Both the position numbers and the translations under genes were made by a program. The notes beneath the pieces were generated by a model. The model was not told where the DNA came from and did not search any database. It saw nothing but the letters and a program-made list of their open reading frames with translations. Of a DNA stretch of 28,569 nt, positions 1-6,584 are shown piece after piece. The first letter of the stretch is position 1. Each line of letters opens with the position of its first letter. Source of the stretch: a virus. The DNA lies in the IMG/VR virus record IMGVR_UViG_3300027856_000179, positions 1 through 28,569 of that record; one strand, given 5' to 3'.

Positions 1-2
1 GG

Positions 3-119
3 GGGTGGTCAGGTGATAAAATTGAAACAAGGTTTTATTTAAAGCAGAAGGATATATCAAGCGAAATTAAAACGAATGTTGCAAGTAATCCAATTATTTA
101 TGTCGGTAAGAGGGGGTGA
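3..119 (+). CDS. C-terminal end of an unidentified protein (partial, cut by window edge)
   Basis: This is the only frame open from the left edge. It gives 38 residues ending in NPIIYVGKRG before TGA. The start lies outside the window. The tail is mixed charged and hydrophobic and looks like a normal protein C-terminus, but I do not recognise a family. The SD of the next small gene overlaps its last codons, so it is probably co-transcribed. The stop is TGA followed by C, a leaky context, and the frame stays open afterwards (see findings). Confidence 0.45.
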   Translation, partial: GWSGDKIETRFYLKQKDISSEIKTNVASNPIIYVGKRG

Positions 120-125
120 CATAAA

Positions 126-281
126 ATTAAAACTGTAAGGGTAAACCAGTCCCAACGATTAGCGATCTTGGGGTATTTGGACAAAGGGATAACAAAGTCA
201 AAAGAAATCGCAAACGCTCTAAGTTTAAGAATAATGCAGGTAGCCGCAGTTAAGGCTTGGCGAACAATGGGAAAGTATTAA
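126..281 (+). CDS. Small helix-turn-helix-like protein, probable ATT start
   Basis: A frame of about 51 codons ends at TAA 279-281. It contains no ATG or GTG near its beginning. The sequence at 112-119 resembles the extended SD GGAGGTGA and is followed after six bases by ATT, so I place the start at this rare codon. The product reads QRLAILGYLDKGITKSKEIA and then ends MQVAAVKAWRTMGKY. It is short, basic, and predicted from its pattern to be helix-turn-helix, consistent with a small DNA-binding protein. An alternative is a C-terminal extension of the upstream gene made by reading through its TGA. Function is inferred only. Confidence 0.4.
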   Translation: MKTVRVNQSQRLAILGYLDKGITKSKEIANALSLRIMQVAAVKAWRTMGKY

Positions 282-293
282 CAAAGGAGGAAA

Positions 294-440
294 ATGAAAG
301 AGGTAATAAAATGCGAAGTTGAGATAGAAGTTTCAAGCAGACCTAATTGTAAGTTTATTCCTCCTGGAATAATAGCTTGTTTTCCTACCCGCTGGAAGTG
401 GAGAAAATTAACAAGAAGAAATAGTAATGGTTACAAATAG
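294..440 (+). CDS. Small hypothetical protein (48 aa)
   Basis: ATG follows a strong SD (AAAGGAGG) at ideal spacing. The 48-residue product begins MKEVIKCEVEIEVSS and ends in a basic stretch, WKWRKLTRRNSNGYK. It has two Cys residues (7 and 19) and a third further on, but no clear zinc motif. I do not recognise a family. It overlaps the next small gene by 14 bases, typical of compact phage operons. Confidence rests on the SD and tight packing. Confidence 0.5.
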   Translation: MKEVIKCEVEIEVSSRPNCKFIPPGIIACFPTRWKWRKLTRRNSNGYK

Positions 441-594
441 TTACCTACTAATGAGAATAGCGGAAATCAACTGTAAGTATGGTTTAAGAAAGAAAGCTAG
501 CCAAGGAATAGTTGATAATAACTCCAATGCTATGGCAGAAGTATACATAAGATCTGTTGAGTTACTAGAAGAAATTGATAATGAACTTCGATAA
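427..594 (+). CDS. Small hypothetical protein (55 aa)
   Basis: The product is 55 residues, starting MVTNSYLLMRIAEIN and ending VELLEEIDNELR. I chose ATG 427 over the in-frame ATG at 451 because AGAAGAAA lies just upstream of 427, while 451 has no SD. The C-terminal half is acidic and likely helical. The gene overlaps the previous small gene at its start and the methyltransferase at its end by 14 bases, which suggests translational coupling. No family is recognised. Confidence 0.4.
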   Translation: MVTNSYLLMRIAEINCKYGLRKKASQGIVDNNSNAMAEVYIRSVELLEEIDNELR

Positions 595-1270
595 GTTAGC
601 CTCTAAATACAATCAACGCAAGTGGATAAATAATTCCATATTCAAAAAGGAGATTAAAAAGATATTCAAGCCTAAAGGTAAGATCCTAGAAGTAGGTGTG
701 GGTACTGGCCAGTTTGCTAAATGCCTGGTAGATGACTTCTCTGATTATCACGGATGTGATACGTCAACAGAAATGTTGAATATAGCCCTGGATATTTTAC
801 CTTGGGAGAACTTGAGTGGCGATAGAGCTGAATCCCTAATGTACGGTTCTAATTATTTCGATGCTGTTGTCTGTAGGAACCTTCTAAAGCACGTTGACAA
901 CCCCCAGGAGGCCGTAAACGAGATGATACGGGTGTCTAAGGACAAGGTGCTTATTGTTGAGAGTGTAGCTGCTAATTGGAGACACAGAGAGATGTTAGAT
1001 GAGATAATTATGTTGACTGAACCAGAACAAAAGGATTTTCTTTTCTCCAGAGAAATCATTGATTTACTATTTGGGTTGAAGAAAAGAAAGATTGCTGAGT
1101 TCATCTGCACAGAGAAATCCAACCATGCTTATTTCGATACTTTAGGTGTAAGTAGGCGAGATAGACAAAAGGTGTGGGTTTTATTCAAAGAAGCAGGATT
1201 TACGCCATTAAAGGATGAAGAAGGCTACTGGATAGATATGCATTGGGTAGCAGTAGTGGGTTCCAAATGA
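581..1270 (+). CDS. Class I SAM-dependent methyltransferase (Methyltransf_11-like)
   Basis: This 229-aa protein has a Rossmann-type SAM-binding motif I, EVGVGTGQF, at residues 37-45. It is followed by an acidic loop (HGCDTSTEML), then the post-motif region FDAVVCRNLLKHVDNPQEA typical of Methyltransf_11 enzymes. The substrate is unknown. Because it is coupled by an ATGA overlap to a LicD-like gene and the window holds several sugar enzymes, a sugar or polysaccharide substrate is a reasonable inference. A TTG at 575 lies in frame upstream, but ATG 581 is the more natural start. The SD is weak (AGAAGAAA), consistent with coupling to the preceding small ORF. Confidence 0.85.
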   Translation: MNFDKLASKYNQRKWINNSIFKKEIKKIFKPKGKILEVGVGTGQFAKCLVDDFSDYHGCDTSTEMLNIALDILPWENLSGDRAESLMYGSNYFDAVVCRNLLKHVDNPQEAVNEMIRVSKDKVLIVESVAANWRHREMLDEIIMLTEPEQKDFLFSREIIDLLFGLKKRKIAEFICTEKSNHAYFDTLGVSRRDRQKVWVLFKEAGFTPLKDEEGYWIDMHWVAVVGSK

Positions 1271-1803
1271 AGAAATTACTTACAGAAAAACAAACATTGG
1301 ACACATTAATAAAAGGTAGTGACGCTCTTGAAGCGGTTAATTGGCCTTTTTGGTTAGCTTTTGGTGTTCTACTTGGTTTAATACGTGATGGAAAGCTAAT
1401 GCCTAACCCAGACGTAGATGTGCTTTGTTGGGGAAAGGATATACCGAAAGAACGGTTTTATGTTGTTGGGGATAAACTTAAAGAGTCGCCAGAAAACAGA
1501 GTAGTTAAATGTTTAAGCCTTGTTCAAAACGTACACCATATAGATGGAAGGTATGATATATTTCCTTTATATAAGAAGGGGGATATATGTTTTTCTAACT
1601 TAGAGAACAATGATTGTCTTATTTGGCCCGCTTATCATTTTGATGGTTATGAAGAAATTACCATTGGTGATAGAAAGTGGCGTGTTCCAATAGATCCAGA
1701 GGGTTGGTTAGAGACTTATTACGGTAATTGGAAGATAGTGAATAAAGATTGGGAATGGCATAAGGATGCGAAGAATATAGTGAACATAAAGGATATAAAT
1801 TGA
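1267..1803 (+). CDS. LicD/fukutin-like nucleotidyltransferase-fold transferase
   Basis: The product is 178 aa. The N-terminal pattern WLAFGVLLGLIRDGKLMPNP, followed directly by DVDV at residues 49-52, matches the LicD family signature: a GxLLGxxR helix, then a DxD metal-binding pair. The later VPIDPEGWLETYYGNW matches the family's C-terminal 'tyrosine-glycine-tryptophan' segment. LicD proteins transfer phosphocholine or related phospho-substituents to surface glycans, and fukutin relatives transfer ribitol phosphate. ATG 1267 overlaps the methyltransferase stop (ATGA), so the two are coupled. At 178 aa it is shorter than typical LicD proteins, so it is likely a minimal catalytic domain. The substrate is inferred only as a glycan. 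Confidence 0.75.
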   Translation: MKKLLTEKQTLDTLIKGSDALEAVNWPFWLAFGVLLGLIRDGKLMPNPDVDVLCWGKDIPKERFYVVGDKLKESPENRVVKCLSLVQNVHHIDGRYDIFPLYKKGDICFSNLENNDCLIWPAYHFDGYEEITIGDRKWRVPIDPEGWLETYYGNWKIVNKDWEWHKDAKNIVNIKDIN

Positions 1804-1828
1804 CAAAAACAAGAAAAACATATAGACT
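1800..1828 (+). promoter_or_regulatory. Sigma70-type promoter for the packaging/head unit
   Basis: TTGACA at 1800-1805, a 17-base spacer, then TAGACT at 1823-1828 (4 of 6 to TATAAT). The -35 box overlaps the TGA stop of the LicD-like gene. The same architecture recurs at 11210, 14666 and 27367, which makes a chance match unlikely. Confidence 0.7.
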
Positions 1829-1835
1829 TTAATTA

Positions 1836-1898
1836 CCAAGACAATAGGGCTTGGCGAATTGTGTGATATAGAAGACACTGAAAAGTGTCTTTTCTGTT
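1836..1898 (+). promoter_or_regulatory. Structured 5' leader with terminator-like hairpin (leader A)
   Basis: A short stem (CCAAG 1836-1840 with CTTGG 1850-1854) is followed by GATATAGAAG, then an 8-bp perfect hairpin with a GAAA loop (1872-1891, AAGACACT/AGTGTCTT) and the T-rich TTCTGTT. This sits downstream of the promoter and before the first gene, where an attenuator or antitermination site would lie. The GATATAGAAG-plus-hairpin layout is shared with 11276-11310. Confidence 0.55.
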
Positions 1899-1912
1899 AG
1901 GAGGTGAAGTGT

Positions 1913-2077
1913 ATGGCTTTTACTACAACTAAACCAAAACCAGTAGTTCATAAAGACGTTATTAAAGAACTAGATGTAGTCACTCATCCTTCAGGTGGGG
2001 ACGTTGCAGCTCCTTGGGATGAAGTTTTAGCAGTTCAAAATAAACTTAACGAGGTTATTAGGAAAGTAAATGGTTAG
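1913..2077 (+). CDS. Small hypothetical protein upstream of terminase (54 aa)
   Basis: ATG follows a strong SD (TAGGAGGTGA). The 54-residue product contains HPSGGDVAAPWDEVLAVQNK and ends NEVIRKVNG. It stops two bases before the terminase ATG. Its position matches where phages often encode the small terminase subunit, but it is far shorter than usual TerS proteins and lacks a visible DNA-binding domain. I therefore call it hypothetical. It is the first gene of the leader A transcript. Confidence 0.7.
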   Translation: MAFTTTKPKPVVHKDVIKELDVVTHPSGGDVAAPWDEVLAVQNKLNEVIRKVNG

Positions 2078-2079
2078 TA

Positions 2080-3384
2080 ATGAAGAAAGTGTTTCCAGAT
2101 CGGGAGCAACTTCTCCCGCATCAACAAGAGATAATAGACGATGGACACAGGTTCAAAGTTATTGTATGGCACAGACGTGCAAGGAAGACGACTACCGCAA
2201 TCACAGAGCTCACTCGACAGGCGTTAAGACTTGTGGGAGCATACTGGTGCGTCTTCCCAACGTATTCTGAAGCCAAGGATGCGGTCTGGAGAGATCCTAA
2301 TATGTTATTCAGGATTATTCCACCTGAAGCAGTTAAGAAACGGAATGAACAGGAACTTGTGGTGTACCTTGAAAACGGCAGTTATATTCAATTGAAGGGG
2401 AGTGATGATCCAGATACCCTTCGTGGTGCGGATGTAAAGGGATTGATATTAGATGAGTTTGCCACCATGAAAGTAGAAGCCTGGCAGGTTATTGAACCAA
2501 TTTTGCGGGCTAATAACGGATGGGCTTGGTTTATAGGGACACCGAAGGGTAAGAACCATTTACATGACTTTTATATTAGAGGACAGGAAGATGACGAACA
2601 ATGGAAGTCCTGGCACTTGAAGGCTTCTCAAAGCGGGATCATTGACCAATATGAGTTGAATGAATCCAAGAAGAGTATGTCCGAGAGTTTCTTCAACCAG
2701 GAATGGGAGTGTGAGTGGTTAGAGGGAGAAGGAAGCGTATTTAGAAATGTTAGAGGAGTTTGTAACGCTATCCCTAAACGTCCAGAAGAAGGTCATAGTT
2801 ATGTAATCGGATGTGACTTGGCTAAATTACAAAATTACACAGTTATGGCGGTTTATGATAAATCAAATAACAGCCAAGTGTACCAAGACAGATTTAGGGC
2901 AATTGAGTGGACTTACCAGAAGAAGAAGATAGCAGCACTTTCTAAACATTACAATAATGCGTTAGTGTTAATAGATGCTACTGGACTTGGAGATCCTATT
3001 GCAGATGACTTATTGAGAGCTGGAGTCCCAATAGAACCTTACAAATTTACGGAGACTACTAAAAAAGAGTTGATCGAAAAACACTCTATTTGGATAGAAC
3101 AGGGGAAGATGCATATGCTACCGTTAGATGAAACAATACTGGAGCATGAGAACTTTACATATACAATAGGAGAGACAGGTAAGGTTAAGTACGGAGCACC
3201 AACAGGTCAGCATGATGATATAGTGATTGCTCACGCACTAGCCGTACATTTATTGCAACCAATTTACAGAGAGCGTATAATTAAACCACCATCTATGATA
3301 AGGAGGTATTATGAAAAAGCGAAAGCGAACTACGAAGGCCAAAGAGCCGAAGAGTACGAGCTTGACGAGTGGAGCAGAATTTAG
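2080..3384 (+). CDS. terL: Terminase large subunit (DNA packaging ATPase/nuclease)
   Basis: This 434-aa motor protein pumps phage DNA into the procapsid and cuts the concatemer. The N-terminal ATPase has a Walker A-like WHRRARKTTT at residues 30-39, Walker B LILDE at 122-126, and the coupling motif GTPKGKNH at 153-160. The C-terminal RNase H-like nuclease has likely metal-binding acids at D246 (IGCDLAK), D299 (VLIDATG) and D379/D380 (QHDDIVIAHAL). The order and length fit the family. The odd point is that the glycine before the catalytic lysine (usual HRRAGKT) is arginine here. The 3' end overlaps the next gene by 74 bases. Confidence 0.95.
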   Translation: MKKVFPDREQLLPHQQEIIDDGHRFKVIVWHRRARKTTTAITELTRQALRLVGAYWCVFPTYSEAKDAVWRDPNMLFRIIPPEAVKKRNEQELVVYLENGSYIQLKGSDDPDTLRGADVKGLILDEFATMKVEAWQVIEPILRANNGWAWFIGTPKGKNHLHDFYIRGQEDDEQWKSWHLKASQSGIIDQYELNESKKSMSESFFNQEWECEWLEGEGSVFRNVRGVCNAIPKRPEEGHSYVIGCDLAKLQNYTVMAVYDKSNNSQVYQDRFRAIEWTYQKKKIAALSKHYNNALVLIDATGLGDPIADDLLRAGVPIEPYKFTETTKKELIEKHSIWIEQGKMHMLPLDETILEHENFTYTIGETGKVKYGAPTGQHDDIVIAHALAVHLLQPIYRERIIKPPSMIRRYYEKAKANYEGQRAEEYELDEWSRI

Positions 3385-3769
3385 CACAGAGAAGCTGGAA
3401 AGTGCTTTCTTTGATGTTTTTGACCTTATGCAACGGTGTTTGCTCCAAGATACATTTCTCACGTTAGGAGAGACAGGACTTGCTTTAGATGAGAAGCGAC
3501 CAATTACAGGAGATGGGATAGATATTGGAATAGAGAAAAGATACTTAACTAAGGAAGTTAGATCTACTTTGAGAACTTTCCATCCAGAAAGTGAAATAAC
3601 TGATGGAGGAATGGCTTACATCCACTTTAGTGTTCCAGTCAGAATAAAGTTTATTAATAGGAATTATAAATTCTTTAAACATCCTGAATCGGCTTTTTAC
3701 CTAGCTGATGAATTTAGGATTCCTAATCCATTTAGAAACTATTACAAAGCGAGGTTTATTATCCAATGA
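3311..3769 (+). CDS. Putative nucleotidyltransferase-like protein (152 aa)
   Basis: ATG 3311 has a good SD (AAGGAGGTATT) inside the terminase gene, giving a 74-base overlap in another frame. The first 18 residues are Lys/Arg-rich. The core, GETGLALDEKRPITGDGIDI, resembles the GxxAL...D-I-D strand pattern of nucleotidyltransferase-fold proteins, followed by HFSVPVRIKFINRNYKFF. The family assignment is by pattern only and the catalytic role is uncertain, since a full set of acidic metal ligands is not obvious. The location between terL and portal suggests a packaging or head-related accessory role. It could simply be a hypothetical virion protein. Confidence 0.65.
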   Translation: MKKRKRTTKAKEPKSTSLTSGAEFSTEKLESAFFDVFDLMQRCLLQDTFLTLGETGLALDEKRPITGDGIDIGIEKRYLTKEVRSTLRTFHPESEITDGGMAYIHFSVPVRIKFINRNYKFFKHPESAFYLADEFRIPNPFRNYYKARFIIQ

Positions 3770-4035
3770 TAGAATTTGTTACATTAGGAATACTTGCAGC
3801 GATTGTTGTAGCTGTGTTAGTTTATCACGCATATTATGTTAGAGAGGTAAACAAAGAGAAATCGAAGCTAATTAATGCTTTAATTTCCAAAAGTGCCGCA
3901 GAACTCCGAGATTTAGAACTTACCGAGAAAGTTAAACCAATTGAACCACCAATAGTTAAAGAACAAGATTTAATCCCAGAAGCAGAGGCTACAGATGAAG
4001 AATTTGCTAAGGTGATGGAAAAGGAGGTTGGTTAA
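3766..4035 (+). CDS. Small single-pass membrane protein (89 aa)
   Basis: The start overlaps the previous stop (ATGA) and the end overlaps the portal start (TAATG). Residues 3-23 (FVTLGILAAIVVAVLVYHAY) form one clear transmembrane helix. A charged, likely helical stretch and an acidic, proline-containing tail follow (LTEKVKPIEPPIVKEQDL). A short N-terminus with basic residues just after the helix (YYVREVNKEK) suggests an N-out, C-in orientation. A holin or spanin role is possible but unsupported: there is one helix and no lipobox, and it lies in the head operon. Confidence 0.7.
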   Translation: MIEFVTLGILAAIVVAVLVYHAYYVREVNKEKSKLINALISKSAAELRDLELTEKVKPIEPPIVKEQDLIPEAEATDEEFAKVMEKEVG

Positions 4036-6185
4036 TGGCTACAGATCTGCCAGGACACTATTCAACAAATAGTTTTGATGCGGATATGATGGGTCAAGCG
4101 GTAGATAATATGATGCGAAGGTCTGCCGATATGAGAAGAGTTTTTGAAAGACGATGGTATGATAACAACTTTTTTGATGACGGATTCCACTTTAGATATT
4201 TAAGTAGGACACAGAATAAGATTGTAGACTTGGCTGATAGATCAACTATATTCGCACCTTTAAGAGCTATACCTAAAGCTTCAAGACAAATACGTGGTAT
4301 TGCTAATTTGTTAATGAGCCAAGATTATATTCCTGTTATTTACCCAGAAAAGGTTAATTTTAACGCATTTCCTCCACTTGAGCAGCAAGATCCCGAATCT
4401 GGTGAATTTGTTACTCAACCTAATCCACAATACAAGGCTGCATTGGATGAAGCGAAGAAAATTGCACGTGGGACTGGTCATTGGGTACAAGAAGAGTACA
4501 AAAAGCAGGAATTAACCGAGAAATTGGCTTTAATGGTGCTTTTAGCGGCTAAACACGGTATTTCTTACCTTCAAGTGTGGCCTGATGCGGTTGAAGAAGA
4601 GATAAAAACCGAAGTTTTTGATGCTTTTGACGTTTATGTGCTTGGAACAGTCAATGAACTGGACGATTCGCCTTATTTGATTAAAACTAAGCCTCGGTTA
4701 ATAGCTGCAATCAAGGCTGATGAGCGATTTAAGCCTGAAAAGACGGCTAAAATCTCTCCAGACAACAAACAAGCCTCTTCAGAGATAAAAGACGCATATA
4801 TGAGAGCTAGGCACGGTGGTGTAGCTCATCCAGACTCTGTAGCTCGTTTAATTGAAAAAGAAGCCTTTGTTAAGGAATATATTGATGATGATTCCTTTGG
4901 AAGAATAAAAATGCAGAAAAACGGTGGGGATATTCTTAGAAATCGTGAAAAAGGTGATCCTGTGATAAGACACACCTTCGTAGCAGGGAATGTTACCCTT
5001 TTAGATGAATATTTGACGATTCCAGGGTACCCATTGGTCGATTTTAGGTTCGAACCAGGTCCACTTTACCAAGTACCTTTGATTGAGAGATTTATCCCTG
5101 CAAACAAGTCTTTAGACCTTATTTCGTCAAGAATTGAGCGATACACCCACACAATGGTCACTGGAAGCTGGTCTAAGCGTCAGGGAGAGCAATTTGACAT
5201 AGATAACACCGCAGGAGGTCAAATAATTGAATATCAGGCTACACCACCAGTTCAGAACCAGGTTGTACCACTCCCAAACTTTCTTTTTAACTTTATGGAC
5301 GTTTTGACAGGGTTTATTGAAGAACAGGGCGTAACAACAACAACTTTAGGTAAAGTACCTCAAGGAGTGAAAGCTGCGGCAGCAATTGAGTCTCTAAAAG
5401 AGAGTGAGTTTGCTAATTTGGTTATTTCTAACCGTCAGCTAAAAGGGACTGTTAGGAGAATATCCCAGAAGTTCCTTGATTTAGCGGATGATTTCTTTAT
5501 GACTCCTCAGACTGTTCAGTTCCTAGATCAAGGAGAACCACAGTATTTTGACGTTATTGGATCTTCAGCTATTGAGAAAAGGGATTCTGTTGGTGTAGAA
5601 ACACCAGGAGATGTGGTTCCAATTAAGAAGGATTATCGAGTAGATATAGAGGTACAGTCTGGTCTTGGTTACACTAAAGAATCCAGGAAGGCTGCTGCTA
5701 AAGAGCTTGGTGACTACATGATCCAACTTGTTCAGATGGGTGTACTAAGTGAAGATGGGTTGAAACCATATATAGATATGATACTTAAAGCGTTTGAATT
5801 TGGGCCTACCCAAGAAATTATGGAATCCTTTGAACAGTTCAAGGGTGAGGGTAGTATGAGCAAGCGACAACTTGATGCGATGAAATTATCTATTATAGAG
5901 GTATTTGAACAACTACAGAAGGAAGGAATACTACCGACAAGCCAACAAAGAATATCGGAAACTAAAGTAGGGGTAGCTGAGACTGTAGAGGCTTTAGGTG
6001 GTGGTGGTGGAGCAGGTGGTCAAGGTCAGCAACAGGAAGAGAAACCACCTTCCAGATCAATTCCTTTTAAAGATTTGCCGCCTGAAGGTAAAGTACAATT
6101 AGCAGCTCAGGCAGGTATAGATATATCAGCAGAGGAGGCTAGACGTGCCGCTAAAGAAGGGCAAAAGCAGGAAAGTAATAAGTAG
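4035..6185 (+). CDS. Portal protein
   Basis: The product is 716 aa, in the size range of large portals of short-tailed phages, and lies directly after terL and its small partners. Typical portal features are the early segment [20 protein letters not shown], the long mixed alpha/beta middle, and the helical region before a low-complexity tail (a glycine run at about residue 655, then a glutamine-rich stretch). The portal forms the dodecameric DNA entry ring at one capsid vertex. Assignment rests on position, size and overall pattern rather than on a single catalytic motif. The last 41 bases overlap a small gene in another frame. Confidence 0.8.
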   Translation: MATDLPGHYSTNSFDADMMGQAVDNMMRRSADMRRVFERRWYDNNFFDDGFHFRYLSRTQNKIVDLADRSTIFAPLRAIPKASRQIRGIANLLMSQDYIPVIYPEKVNFNAFPPLEQQDPESGEFVTQPNPQYKAALDEAKKIARGTGHWVQEEYKKQELTEKLALMVLLAAKHGISYLQVWPDAVEEEIKTEVFDAFDVYVLGTVNELDDSPYLIKTKPRLIAAIKADERFKPEKTAKISPDNKQASSEIKDAYMRARHGGVAHPDSVARLIEKEAFVKEYIDDDSFGRIKMQKNGGDILRNREKGDPVIRHTFVAGNVTLLDEYLTIPGYPLVDFRFEPGPLYQVPLIERFIPANKSLDLISSRIERYTHTMVTGSWSKRQGEQFDIDNTAGGQIIEYQATPPVQNQVVPLPNFLFNFMDVLTGFIEEQGVTTTTLGKVPQGVKAAAAIESLKESEFANLVISNRQLKGTVRRISQKFLDLADDFFMTPQTVQFLDQGEPQYFDVIGSSAIEKRDSVGVETPGDVVPIKKDYRVDIEVQSGLGYTKESRKAAAKELGDYMIQLVQMGVLSEDGLKPYIDMILKAFEFGPTQEIMESFEQFKGEGSMSKRQLDAMKLSIIEVFEQLQKEGILPTSQQRISETKVGVAETVEALGGGGGAGGQGQQQEEKPPSRSIPFKDLPPEGKVQLAAQAGIDISAEEARRAAKEGQKQESNK

Positions 6186-6306
6186 GAACGTATCTGAGCT
6201 TGTTCATTCAGGTAAACCACAGAACCAAGCTGTAGCAATTGCTCTTGACGTAGCTAGAAAAGCTGGAGCAAGGATACCTAGAAAAAGAAAGCGGAGGAAG
6301 AAATAA
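6145..6306 (+). CDS. Small basic phage protein (53 aa), GTG start
   Basis: GTG 6145 lies six bases after a strong SD (AGAGGAGG) inside the portal 3' end. The 53-aa product starts [20 protein letters not shown] and contains [20 protein letters not shown], then ends in the very basic RKRKRRKK. The MPLKKG(K/S)S...VI...N...KPQ.QAVAIAL pattern matches a small protein seen in many phages near structural genes. Its function is unknown to me. Strong SD, family-like sequence and tight spacing (next ATG two bases after its stop) make this a real gene despite its size. Confidence 0.8.
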   Translation: MPLKKGKSRKVISRNVSELVHSGKPQNQAVAIALDVARKAGARIPRKRKRRKK

Positions 6307-6307
6307 T

Positions 6308-6583
6308 ATGGCTAAAAGTGTTACTTTACTAGAATATACATTTATTTTTAAAGCAGGTGAGAATACCTGGACTAGAGGTATTGAATTTGAAACCGATTTA
6401 TCTAAGTTCTTTGCTACTGTTGGTTTAGAGGCTGAAGTGGTTGAAACATTTGGTGGTAGTGGGCGTAGGGTAATTTTCATATCTTCAATGAATAAATTAG
6501 ATAAAATGGCGAAAGCAAAAACTGTAGAAAAAGGGCCACAAAAGAAATTAAAGGAAATGGCTAAGAAGGGGTTGAAACCTTAA
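6308..6583 (+). CDS. Hypothetical protein (91 aa)
   Basis: ATG follows GCGGAGGAAG at good spacing. The N-terminal part looks like alternating beta strands (SVTLLEYTFIFKAGENTW, then EVVETFGGSGRRVIFISS). The C-terminal 30 residues are lysine-rich and helical (KMAKAKTVEKGPQKKLKEMA). I do not recognise a family. It stands between a small basic protein and the giant repeat protein in the head operon, so a virion or assembly role is plausible. Confidence 0.65.
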   Translation: MAKSVTLLEYTFIFKAGENTWTRGIEFETDLSKFFATVGLEAEVVETFGGSGRRVIFISSMNKLDKMAKAKTVEKGPQKKLKEMAKKGLKP

Positions 6584-6584
6584 T

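Noticed and set aside
2070-2270. A 66-codon frame overlapping the terminase start.
   Set aside because: It lies in another frame over terL residues with no SD of its own. The terminase motifs show which frame is real.
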